Part shown: piece by piece, positions 7,644-13,999 of the stretch
Layout of the letters: each line of letters opens with the position of its first letter
How positions within the stretch are numbered: position 1 is the stretch's first letter
DNA from: Pseudomonas fontis
GTDB taxonomy: Bacteria > Pseudomonadota > Gammaproteobacteria > Pseudomonadales > Pseudomonadaceae
Length of the DNA: 35,263 nt
Assembly: GCF_028656955.1 (NCBI RefSeq)
Contig: NZ_JAMDGY010000043.1
Location: forward strand, 1-35,263
Reading direction: 5' to 3'
The notes under the pieces: model-generated
The model's database searches: none
Told to the model about the DNA's origin: nothing
Seen by the model: only the letters and a program-made list of their open reading frames with translations
Position numbers and translations under genes: made by a program

Positions 7644-8323
7644 GGATCGTCATCTTTCCATGGGGCCTGCAGGTAGCGGGTCCTGTTGAACGTCTCCAGC
7701 CACTCCGGGCAGAACACCACCAGGGCGCTGATCACCATGCCGTTGATGAAGGCCTCGGGGAAGATGATCAGCCAGAGGTAGCCGATAAAGTCCTCCAGCC
7801 ACTCCGGCATGGCGAACAGGCCGTCCAGCCAGAGCAGGCCCAGGCTGGCCAACAGGCACAGCAAAGCGGCCAGCGCGGCGGCGAAAAATCCCGACACGAA
7901 GATATAGACGAACAGGTTTCGCGGCTGTGCGCGCTCGACCAGGATTGCGCAGATTTCGGTGACCAGCACCGGTAGCGCGATCAGCAGCAGGCCGTTGACG
8001 CCCATGGCCGAGAGGTCTTGGCGGCCCAAGGCAACCAACCCCACTTGCGCGATGAAGCCGCCGAGGATTGCCAGCGGCCAGTCGAGCAGCAGGGTCACCG
8101 CGGTCATGCCGATGAAGTGGTACGACACGCCGGTGTCGAAATCGCGCCGTACCAGCCAGAGTGCAAACAGCGCGAAGATGGTGCCGAACAGCAGGTGCTG
8201 GCGGCGACGGTCGGTGAACAGCTCGACCCACGGCGAGCGCCAGATGGCCCAGGCCAACAGCGGGGCATACGCGAGCCAACCGAGAACCAGGCTTTGATCG
8301 GACAGGACTTGAGCGCCAATCAC
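7637..8323 (-). CDS. CbiM-like (ECF-type) multi-helix membrane protein
   Basis: A 228-residue polytopic inner-membrane protein with about six hydrophobic segments, resembling the CbiM/NikM family of energy-coupling-factor components. Conserved-looking features are SYHFIGMTAVTLL in the middle and FPEAFINGMVIS near the end. The start codon is GTG at 8323 with AGAAGG 9 nt upstream. CbiM proteins normally sit beside CbiN/CbiQ/CbiO for Co2+ or Ni2+ uptake, and none are present here, so the substrate and even transport activity are unknown. The gene end overlaps yacG, and a REP pair follows upstream of its start. Confidence 0.72.
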   Translation of the reverse strand: MIGAQVLSDQSLVLGWLAYAPLLAWAIWRSPWVELFTDRRRQHLLFGTIFALFALWLVRRDFDTGVSYHFIGMTAVTLLLDWPLAILGGFIAQVGLVALGRQDLSAMGVNGLLLIALPVLVTEICAILVERAQPRNLFVYIFVSGFFAAALAALLCLLASLGLLWLDGLFAMPEWLEDFIGYLWLIIFPEAFINGMVISALVVFCPEWLETFNRTRYLQAPWKDDDPQ

Positions 8324-8392
8324 GGTGCGCGACCTTCTGTTTTTGGTATGGAGGCAGTCTACACCGAGCCTGCCCAGGAGACCTCACTACCC

Positions 8393-8417
8393 TGTGGGAG
8401 CCGGCATTGCCGGCGAT
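8393..8417 (+). repeat. Pseudomonas REP palindrome (copy 1a)
   Basis: Sequence beginning TGTGGGAGCCGGCATTGC contains the GTGGGAGC head and the GCCGGC..GCCGGC imperfect hairpin typical of P. putida-group REP elements. It is paired with an inverted copy at 8463-8486, so the two form a BIME-like unit between the CbiM-like gene and the DUF1780 gene. Confidence 0.85.
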
Positions 8418-8462
8418 TGGTTGCACAGCAGCCACAGTTTTTTAGCTAGCAATACCGGCCTC

Positions 8463-8486
8463 ATCGCTGGCAAGGCCAGCTCCCAC
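8463..8486 (-). repeat. Pseudomonas REP palindrome, inverted (copy 1b)
   Basis: Ends in GGCCAGCTCCCAC and reads on the minus strand as GTGGGAGCTGGCC followed by TTGCCAGCGAT. It is the inverted partner of the REP at 8393. The hairpin core has compensating changes relative to copy 1a (CTGGC instead of CCGGC). Confidence 0.85.
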
Positions 8487-8586
8487 TGAGGTTTTCGCCA
8501 AACAGTCGCTATTGGCCACAGCCCACACCAACAATAATCCTTAACGCTCTACCAGCTATCACAATTTGAACGCTAAGCTTGTTCCC

Positions 8587-9216
8587 ATGGATGACTCAGA
8601 CTACCTGCGCCTGCTCACCATTCAGGCCGAACAAGCCAATGCGTTTCTCTCCAATGCCCGCAAATGGGAGCGTGAGCGTTGGGTCTGCCAGCGCCTGCTG
8701 CAAGGCCTGAACATTCCCTACCGCAGCGAAGACTTCGCCGCCGCCGGCCAGGAACCACCAGACGTGCTGTTCCGCGATGCCGCCTTCGAAGTATTTTTCG
8801 TCCTCGACGAAGGCCGGCGCCTCAACGATGAATGGCGCGAGGAACTGCAACGCCGCCGCAGCGCCTTCTCCCTCAGCCAACTGGTACGCCGCGAAGCCCG
8901 CCCCCGACGCATCAGCGCACAAGAGCTGCTGCAACGCCTGGCCCCCACCCTGCGCAAAAAAGCCCACAACTACCAGGAACGCGGGCTGGACCTGAGCGAA
9001 CTGGACATCATCGCCTTCGCCAGCCTCAAGCGCGAAGTGCTCGACCTCAACAGCCATTTCCCCCCGCCCACCGAATACCTGCGCCAAGGCTGGCGCTCGC
9101 TGTCATTGGTAGGCCCGACCTTCGCCCGCGTGTTGTTCGCCCACCCGGACGCCCCCGACTTCCTGCGTGGCAACCTCGGGCGCAGCATCGTTTTCGACGT
9201 CGGCATCAGCCTCTGA
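8587..9216 (+). CDS. DUF1780 family protein (predicted endonuclease-like)
   Basis: A 209-residue soluble protein of the Pseudomonas DUF1780 family, which has been described as a putative endonuclease without proven function. The ATG at 8587 (MDDSDYLRL) is chosen over a TTG at 8566; neither has a strong ribosome-binding site. Visible features are a charged N-terminal helix, the motif PPDVLFRDAAFEVFFVLDEG (acidic residues in beta-strands, nuclease-like) and a basic helix QRRRSAFSLSQLVRREARPR. No signal peptide is present. It stands alone between a REP pair and the DUF3094 gene. Confidence 0.75.
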   Translation: MDDSDYLRLLTIQAEQANAFLSNARKWERERWVCQRLLQGLNIPYRSEDFAAAGQEPPDVLFRDAAFEVFFVLDEGRRLNDEWREELQRRRSAFSLSQLVRREARPRRISAQELLQRLAPTLRKKAHNYQERGLDLSELDIIAFASLKREVLDLNSHFPPPTEYLRQGWRSLSLVGPTFARVLFAHPDAPDFLRGNLGRSIVFDVGISL

Positions 9217-9383
9217 TCGGTCCCCGGCGAAAGCGGGATGGCAAAAAACCGGCGCCGATGATACAAAGCGCAATCATTCGCGACCAACACTCCCTATTGA
9301 CCGTCAGGTGGGCGCCTTGCAAGCGACTACAGTGAACGCTGTAGCTTTCCCACAGTCACAAGCGTCTACCTGACGAGGCCACC

Positions 9384-9557
9384 ATGACCAGCCGCCTGAA
9401 TCCCGATGACCAGCGACGTGTCGATGAGTACCTGCGAGCCCCCCAGCACCAAGTCGAGCGCAAGCCTTTCCGGCCCTGGCTGCTCCTTTTGCTGGTGGTG
9501 TTCGTGACGATTGCCCTGGGCCTGTTGAGCCGCCTCTTGAGTTACATGGTGCTATGA
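9384..9557 (+). CDS. DUF3094 family small membrane protein
   Basis: A 57-residue protein starting MTSRLNPDDQRRVDEYL, then a KPFRPW junction and a single C-terminal membrane helix (LLLLLVVFVTIALGLLSRLL). GAGG lies 7 nt before the ATG. It matches the small DUF3094 family found in pseudomonads next to ndh. Function is unknown. It probably is a tail-anchored inner-membrane protein with a cytoplasmic N-terminal arm. A short inverted repeat, CTACAG-TGAACG-CTGTAG, lies upstream at 9327-9344. Confidence 0.8.
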   Translation: MTSRLNPDDQRRVDEYLRAPQHQVERKPFRPWLLLLLVVFVTIALGLLSRLLSYMVL

Positions 9558-9641
9558 GCTGCCTTGCGCTCGCCCAAAACGCCCGCCCCCTGTGGCCGGC
9601 CTCTAGAGAACCGAATTCCGTAAACCTTATGAGATATCCCC

Positions 9642-10937
9642 ATGACTCACCGTATCGTGATTGTCGGCGGCGGCGCCGGCGGCCTGGAACTGGCGACCCG
9701 CCTGGGTAAAACCCTGGGCAAGCGCGGCAGCGCCAGCATCACCCTGGTCGATGCCAACCTGACCCACATCTGGAAACCGCTGCTGCACGAAGTCGCCGCC
9801 GGCTCGCTGAACTCCTCCGAAGACGAACTGAACTACGTGGCCCAGGCCAAGTGGAATCATTTCGAGTTCCAGCTCGGCCGCATGAGCGGCCTGGAGCGCG
9901 CCACCCAGCAGATCCAGCTGGCCGCCACCCTCGACGAGGACGGCCGCGAGCTGCTGCCTGCACGCACCCTGGGCTATGACACGCTGGTCATCGCCGTGGG
10001 CAGCAACACCAACGACTTCGGCACCCTGGGCGCGGCGCAGCATTGCCTGTTCCTCGACACCCGCAAGCAGGCCGAGCGCTTCCACCAGCAACTGCTCAAC
10101 CACTACCTGCGCGCCCATGCCGGTGACCAGGCCAACGCGAAAATCAGCGTCGCCATCGTCGGCGCCGGTGCCACCGGGGTAGAGCTTGCCGCCGAACTGC
10201 ACCACGCCGCGCACGAACTGGCTGCCTACGGCCTGGACCGCATCCAGCCGCAAGACATGCACATCACCCTGATCGAAGCCGGCCCGCGGGTACTGCCAGC
10301 CCTGCCCGAACGTATCAGCGTGCCGGTGCACAAGACCCTGGAAAAACTCGGCGTTACCGTGATGACCAATGCCGCCGTCAGCGAAGTGACCGAAGACTGC
10401 CTGAAAACCAGCAATGGCGAGGTGATCGAGGCCAGCCTGAAAGTCTGGGCTGCCGGCATCCGCGCGCCGTCGTTCCTCAAGGACATCGACGGCCTGGAAA
10501 CCAACCGCATCAACCAGTTGGTGGTCCGCCCTACCCTGCAAACGACCCAGGATGACAACATCTTCGCCTTCGGCGACTGCGCCGCCTGCCCACAACCGGG
10601 CAGCGACCGCAACGTGCCACCGCGTGCACAAGCCGCGCACCAGCAAGCATCGATGTTGGTCAAAAGCTTGAAGGCACGCCTGGAAGGCAAAGCCCTGCCA
10701 ACCTACGAATACCGCGACTACGGCTCGCTGGTGTCGCTGTCGAAGTTCTCTGCAGTTGGCAACCTGATGGGCAACCTGACCGGTAGCGTGATGCTTGAAG
10801 GCTGGTTGGCGCGGATGTTCTACGTGTCGCTGTACCGCATGCACCAGATGGCGCTGTACGGCACCTTCCGCACCCTGATGATGATGCTCGGCAGCCGCAT
10901 CGGTCGTGGCACCGAGCCACGCCTGAAGCTGCACTAA
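9642..10937 (+). CDS. ndh: Type II NADH dehydrogenase (NDH-2)
   Basis: A 431-residue FAD-dependent NADH:quinone oxidoreductase, non-proton-pumping and bound to the inner face of the cytoplasmic membrane. The first Rossmann motif VGGGAGGLELA (residues 8-18) binds FAD. The second, GAGATGVELAAEL, binds NADH. The FAD-contacting FAFGDCAACP motif is present. The C-terminal amphipathic region (LARMFYVSLYRMHQMALYG) matches the membrane-anchoring part of NDH-2. The ribosome-binding site is weak (GAGATATCCCC before ATG). Length is typical of the family. Confidence 0.93.
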   Translation: MTHRIVIVGGGAGGLELATRLGKTLGKRGSASITLVDANLTHIWKPLLHEVAAGSLNSSEDELNYVAQAKWNHFEFQLGRMSGLERATQQIQLAATLDEDGRELLPARTLGYDTLVIAVGSNTNDFGTLGAAQHCLFLDTRKQAERFHQQLLNHYLRAHAGDQANAKISVAIVGAGATGVELAAELHHAAHELAAYGLDRIQPQDMHITLIEAGPRVLPALPERISVPVHKTLEKLGVTVMTNAAVSEVTEDCLKTSNGEVIEASLKVWAAGIRAPSFLKDIDGLETNRINQLVVRPTLQTTQDDNIFAFGDCAACPQPGSDRNVPPRAQAAHQQASMLVKSLKARLEGKALPTYEYRDYGSLVSLSKFSAVGNLMGNLTGSVMLEGWLARMFYVSLYRMHQMALYGTFRTLMMMLGSRIGRGTEPRLKLH

Positions 10938-10947
10938 GCCAGAAAGC

Positions 10948-10976
10948 ACGCGCCCCAGCGCAATGCCGGGGCGCGT
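10948..10976. terminator. GC-rich hairpin between ndh and multicopper oxidase gene
   Basis: ACGCGCCCC (10948-10956) pairs with GGGGCGCGT (10968-10976), a 9-bp stem with an 11-nt loop, exactly between two convergent genes. There is no T-run on either side, so it may be a weak bidirectional terminator or only an RNA-stabilising hairpin. Confidence 0.5.
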
Positions 10977-11002
10977 ACTGGCTACTCAGCTGACGCCAGC
11001 CG

Positions 11003-13039
11003 TCAGTGTTTCATGCTGCCATGGGCCGATTCCGCCCGACCTCCTGCGCCATCCGGCAACGAAATCTGCACGTTCTGCATCATGCCCTGGTCCTCGTGAT
11101 CGAGGATGTGGCAGTGCAGCACGTATTCGCCGATGTAACGCTGGTAGCGGGTGTTCACATACAGGGTGTAGAGGCCCTTCTTGTTGGTGATGGGGTCGAA
11201 TTCACCGACCGGTCCCTTCACGAACAGAGTGTCCTTCCACACGCCTCGTAGCCCGGCAAACTGGGTATCGCCATCCTTGTCCACAGCCCCCGGCGCACTC
11301 AGGTCGGTGCCGTCTTCGTTGAGGATCTTCTGAATCTGGAACGGGTTCACGTGGATGTGGAACGGGTGGCTGGCGTAGGCCGAACTCAGCACCCATTTTT
11401 GCGCATCGCCCAAGGTCAATTTGCGCGGGATATCACCCGGCACATAGGGTACGGCGTTTGCCGCCGTGGTGCCGACCGCGAACTTGGTGTCCTCGGTGCG
11501 GGTGTCGATCAGGAACACCAGTTGCTGCTGGTCCTTGATCAGCTCCGACTCCTCGATGGTTTTATGCGGCACGAACTTGGTCAGCAGCAGGCCTTTTTTC
11601 AGGTCATCAACGACCTGCGTCTTGACCGGGGCGGCATAGTCGCTGCGCTGGGCGGCAGCAACCAGCACATCGGTCAGCGAGGCCTTGGCGGTGCTCGCCC
11701 CGCCCGCCTTGACCTCGACAAAGCCCAACAGTTGACGATCGCTCTTCACCTGGCTGACGTTGCCTGATGCAGTTTCACTGCCATCAACCACGCAGTAAAA
11801 ACCGGGTTCAGGGAACGCCACCATCAAATCGAAGCGATAACCCGGCTGCAAGGTCACCTGCGGCAGTTCCTGGGCGTTGGCCAGGGTCAGGCCGTCGGCA
11901 GCGATCAGGTTGAACGGCACCCGCTCGCCTTTGCAGCTTTCGCCGATAAACGCGTCGGATTTGTCCGCCGCTACCCCCTGGGCAATCCGCGACTTGGCCG
12001 CCTCATTCATTTTCAGGAACTGCAGGGTGACCGTTTCACGCACGCCGGCATGCACCAGACGCCAGCGCTCGAACTGGCCCTGTTTGGCCTCGAACACAGG
12101 CTGCACTGCACCGTTCACGCTGGTAAAGCGGCCCGACTTGCCCCAGTCCTTGGGCCCGAACTGGTCGTACGACTCGACCACACCGATCTCATCCCCGGTG
12201 CAGTTCCACTTCGGGTCGCCCTCCGGCAACTTGCCGTCCTTGTCGGCGCAGGCGTAGGGGATCTGTTGCAGCACCAGCAAGCGCTCGTTGAACGGTTGCT
12301 CTGGCGATGGCTTGAGCAGGGTGTCGATATCACCGTTGCTTTGCTCGGTCGGCGGCCGATCGCCCCGAATGATCAAGGCCCCGGCCATGCCGCTGCCCAC
12401 CTGGAGCGCAGTGGAACCATGGCGGTGCGGGTGATACCAGAAGGTGCCGGCCGGGTGGTCGGCAGGGATGTTGTACTCGTACTGGAACTTCACCTGCGGG
12501 TTGATCGACAGCAACACGTTGTCGCTGTTACCCGACGGGCTGACCCACAGGCCATGGGAGTGCAGGTTGGTGCCGTTGAAGCAGTGCGGCTCATCCGGCG
12601 TGTGCTCGCCACTGGTGCAGCTCGGGTCGGCTTCCAGTTGGTTGTCGAGATTAACCCGCACGGTATCGCCGGGCTCAACGTCGATGGTCGGTGCCACGAA
12701 GGGGCGTTTTTCGTCGACACCGGTGCCGGTGTAGCTGCGCAGCTTGACCGGTACGTCCCTGCCAGTGGCCGGGTCAAAGATCGTCGCGTTGGTGTACTTG
12801 ATCACCAGATCCAGCAGGCGCTCGTGGCCAGCATGGACATTCGGTTGCGGCGTGCTGTCGGGTGCGGCCTGCATCAGCAGGGTGCCACGTGCGGTTTGCC
12901 GGGTGGGCTCGCTTTGGCCCAGTTCGGGCGGGTTGCTGAACGTACGCGACGCGTTGTCGGCATGCGCACCGCTGGCGGCGCACAATAGCGCCAGTGCGCT
13001 GAGGCCAAGCGGCCTTGCGCAGAGTTGAATACCTTTCAT
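11003..13039 (-). CDS. Periplasmic multicopper oxidase
   Basis: A 678-residue laccase-type multicopper oxidase. I chose the ATG at 13039 because AGGAG lies 7 nt upstream and a clear Sec signal peptide follows (hydrophobic core LGLSALALLCAASGA, cleavage predicted after AHA, residue 27). All four copper motifs are present: HSH (160-162), HPHRH (203-207), HPFHIH (558-563) and HCHILDHEDQGM (642-653), the last with the type-1 Cys and axial Met. It should oxidise phenolic substrates or metal ions such as Cu(I) or Mn(II) while reducing O2 to water. It is larger than a minimal three-cupredoxin laccase, with extra sequence between motifs 2 and 3. It stands alone, without a copper chaperone or sensor gene. 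The exact substrate cannot be told. Confidence 0.88.
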   Translation of the reverse strand: MKGIQLCARPLGLSALALLCAASGAHADNASRTFSNPPELGQSEPTRQTARGTLLMQAAPDSTPQPNVHAGHERLLDLVIKYTNATIFDPATGRDVPVKLRSYTGTGVDEKRPFVAPTIDVEPGDTVRVNLDNQLEADPSCTSGEHTPDEPHCFNGTNLHSHGLWVSPSGNSDNVLLSINPQVKFQYEYNIPADHPAGTFWYHPHRHGSTALQVGSGMAGALIIRGDRPPTEQSNGDIDTLLKPSPEQPFNERLLVLQQIPYACADKDGKLPEGDPKWNCTGDEIGVVESYDQFGPKDWGKSGRFTSVNGAVQPVFEAKQGQFERWRLVHAGVRETVTLQFLKMNEAAKSRIAQGVAADKSDAFIGESCKGERVPFNLIAADGLTLANAQELPQVTLQPGYRFDLMVAFPEPGFYCVVDGSETASGNVSQVKSDRQLLGFVEVKAGGASTAKASLTDVLVAAAQRSDYAAPVKTQVVDDLKKGLLLTKFVPHKTIEESELIKDQQQLVFLIDTRTEDTKFAVGTTAANAVPYVPGDIPRKLTLGDAQKWVLSSAYASHPFHIHVNPFQIQKILNEDGTDLSAPGAVDKDGDTQFAGLRGVWKDTLFVKGPVGEFDPITNKKGLYTLYVNTRYQRYIGEYVLHCHILDHEDQGMMQNVQISLPDGAGGRAESAHGSMKH

Positions 13040-13184
13040 GCAATGCTCCTGCTTCATATCCTTGAAGTCGATTCGACACGAACGCAGCCGCCCCCCATGA
13101 CCGCCACGTTCGAAATGGGCGCAGGGAAACGCGACGCGCAATGCGCGGAGCCTAAACAGTAGCCATGTGCTATCCCTGCCGCGC

Positions 13185-13200
13185 TAACGCTAGTGCGTTA
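13185..13200. promoter_or_regulatory. Palindrome upstream of multicopper oxidase
   Basis: TAACGCTAGTGCGTTA is a perfect 6-bp inverted repeat with a 4-nt centre, about 145 bp upstream of the oxidase start and 41 bp before the tRNA terminator. It could be an operator, but it matches no copper-regulator box that I know. Confidence 0.3.
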
Positions 13201-13240
13201 TCGGCAGAATGCAATGCGGGAAGGTAAAAAGCCGGAAACG

Positions 13241-13268
13241 AAAAAGGGCGCCTCTAAAGGCGCCCTCT
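13241..13268 (-). terminator. Terminator at end of tRNA cluster
   Basis: On the minus strand, GGGCGCC (13265-13259), a 6-nt loop and GGCGCCC (13252-13246) are followed by five T. It lies 10 bp after the last tRNA-Pro and ends the cluster. Confidence 0.88.
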
Positions 13269-13277
13269 TTCTGAATA

Positions 13278-13354
13278 TGGTCGGGGTAAGGGGATTCGAA
13301 CTCCTGACATCCTGCTCCCAAAGCAGGCGCGCTACCGGACTGCGCTATACCCCG
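13278..13354 (-). tRNA. tRNA-Pro (TGG anticodon), distal copy
   Basis: A 77-nt cloverleaf with CCA encoded. The anticodon arm CCTGC-TTTGGGA-GCAGG gives TGG, reading CCA and related proline codons. The sequence is identical to the copy at 13535-13611. It lies downstream of an internal terminator (13357-13388), so its expression depends on read-through or a local promoter. Confidence 0.94.
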
Positions 13355-13356
13355 GT

Positions 13357-13388
13357 AAAAAAAAGGCACCAACTAAGGCGCCTTTTTT
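13357..13388 (-). terminator. Internal terminator between tRNA-Lys and distal tRNA-Pro
   Basis: On the minus strand, AAAAAAGGCGCC and GGTGCCTTTTTT form a 12-bp stem (one G-U pair) with loop TTAGTT, ending in eight T. It sits inside the tRNA cluster, just before the second tRNA-Pro copy. Confidence 0.82.
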
Positions 13389-13453
13389 AATGACCAGCCG
13401 CTAATGGCGAACTGATCTTTTAAGATTCAAACCCAGCGAACCAGATTCAAAAA

Positions 13454-13529
13454 TGGTGGGTCGTGTAGGATTCGAACCTACGACCAATTGGTTAAAAGCC
13501 AACTGCTCTACCAACTGAGCTAACGACCC
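13454..13529 (-). tRNA. tRNA-Lys (TTT anticodon)
   Basis: A 76-nt cloverleaf beginning GGGTCGTTAGCTCAGTTGG, with anticodon loop CTTTTAA (TTT), T-loop TTCGAAT and encoded ACCA. It closely resembles E. coli tRNA-Lys. It is third in the Asn-Pro-Lys-Pro transcript order. Confidence 0.95.
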
Positions 13530-13534
13530 AAAGA

Positions 13535-13611
13535 TGGTCGGGGTAAGGGGATTCGAACTCCTGACATCCTGCTCCCAAAGCAGGCGCGCTACCGGACTGC
13601 GCTATACCCCG
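13535..13611 (-). tRNA. tRNA-Pro (TGG anticodon), proximal copy
   Basis: A 77-nt cloverleaf identical to the copy at 13278-13354. It lies 10 bp after tRNA-Asn and 5 bp before tRNA-Lys, so it is part of the main polycistronic tRNA transcript. Confidence 0.95.
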
Positions 13612-13621
13612 GCTTGAAATT

Positions 13622-13697
13622 TGGCTCCGTGACCAGGACTCGAACCTGGGACCCAATGATTAACAGTCATTTGCTCTACCGACTGAGCTATCACGGA
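13622..13697 (-). tRNA. tRNA-Asn (GTT anticodon)
   Basis: A 76-nt cloverleaf beginning TCCGTGATAGCTCAGTCGG, with anticodon loop CTGTTAA (GTT), T-arm CCAGG-TTCGAGT-CCTGG and a GCCA end. It is the first gene of the tRNA cluster, about 105 bp after a strong promoter. Confidence 0.95.
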
Positions 13698-13803
13698 ACT
13701 ATCAATTTCAATTACAGCTACTGAAAATTTCGAAAACTGTATCACTACCGCTTCGAACTCTTCGACCTTGTGCATCGCTGCGTTCATGTCTCTGAGGCGC
13801 GCT

Positions 13804-13831
13804 ATTCTACAACTTTCAAAACCCCTGTCAA
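13804..13831 (-). promoter_or_regulatory. Sigma-70 promoter of the tRNA cluster
   Basis: Minus strand: a perfect -35 TTGACA (13831-13826), a 16-bp spacer and -10 TAGAAT (13809-13804), followed by the GC-rich discriminator AGCGCGCC. The strong boxes with a GC discriminator fit a stringently controlled stable-RNA promoter. Confidence 0.8.
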
Positions 13832-13951
13832 CCCTTAATTTGCATTCAACATACTGATTTGCAACTTTTTTTCAGATTCCCAATTCTGCCGGAGATCTGC
13901 GGGGTGACATACAGCGGGGCGCACTTTACAAGCACTCGAGAAAAAATGCAA

Positions 13952-13980
13952 AGAAAAAAGGCCTCGAAAATCGAGGCCTT
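13952..13980 (-). terminator. clpB terminator
   Basis: AAGGCCTCGA (13958-13967) and TCGAGGCCTT (13971-13980) form a perfect 10-bp stem with a 3-nt loop, followed on the minus strand by a run of T. It lies about 20 bp after the clpB stop codon. Confidence 0.88.
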
Positions 13981-13999
13981 AACGTTACACCCTGAAAAA

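Larger units (their letters stand above)
13698..13999. other. Intergenic region between tRNA-Asn and clpB end
   Basis: Holds the tRNA leader and promoter (13804-13831) and the clpB terminator (13952-13980). No coding sequence is supported; a short open frame overlapping tRNA-Asn is not a gene. Confidence 0.7.

Noticed and set aside
9627..10949. 440-codon open frame opposite ndh
   Set aside because: Shadow of ndh, which has both nucleotide-binding motifs in the plus frame.
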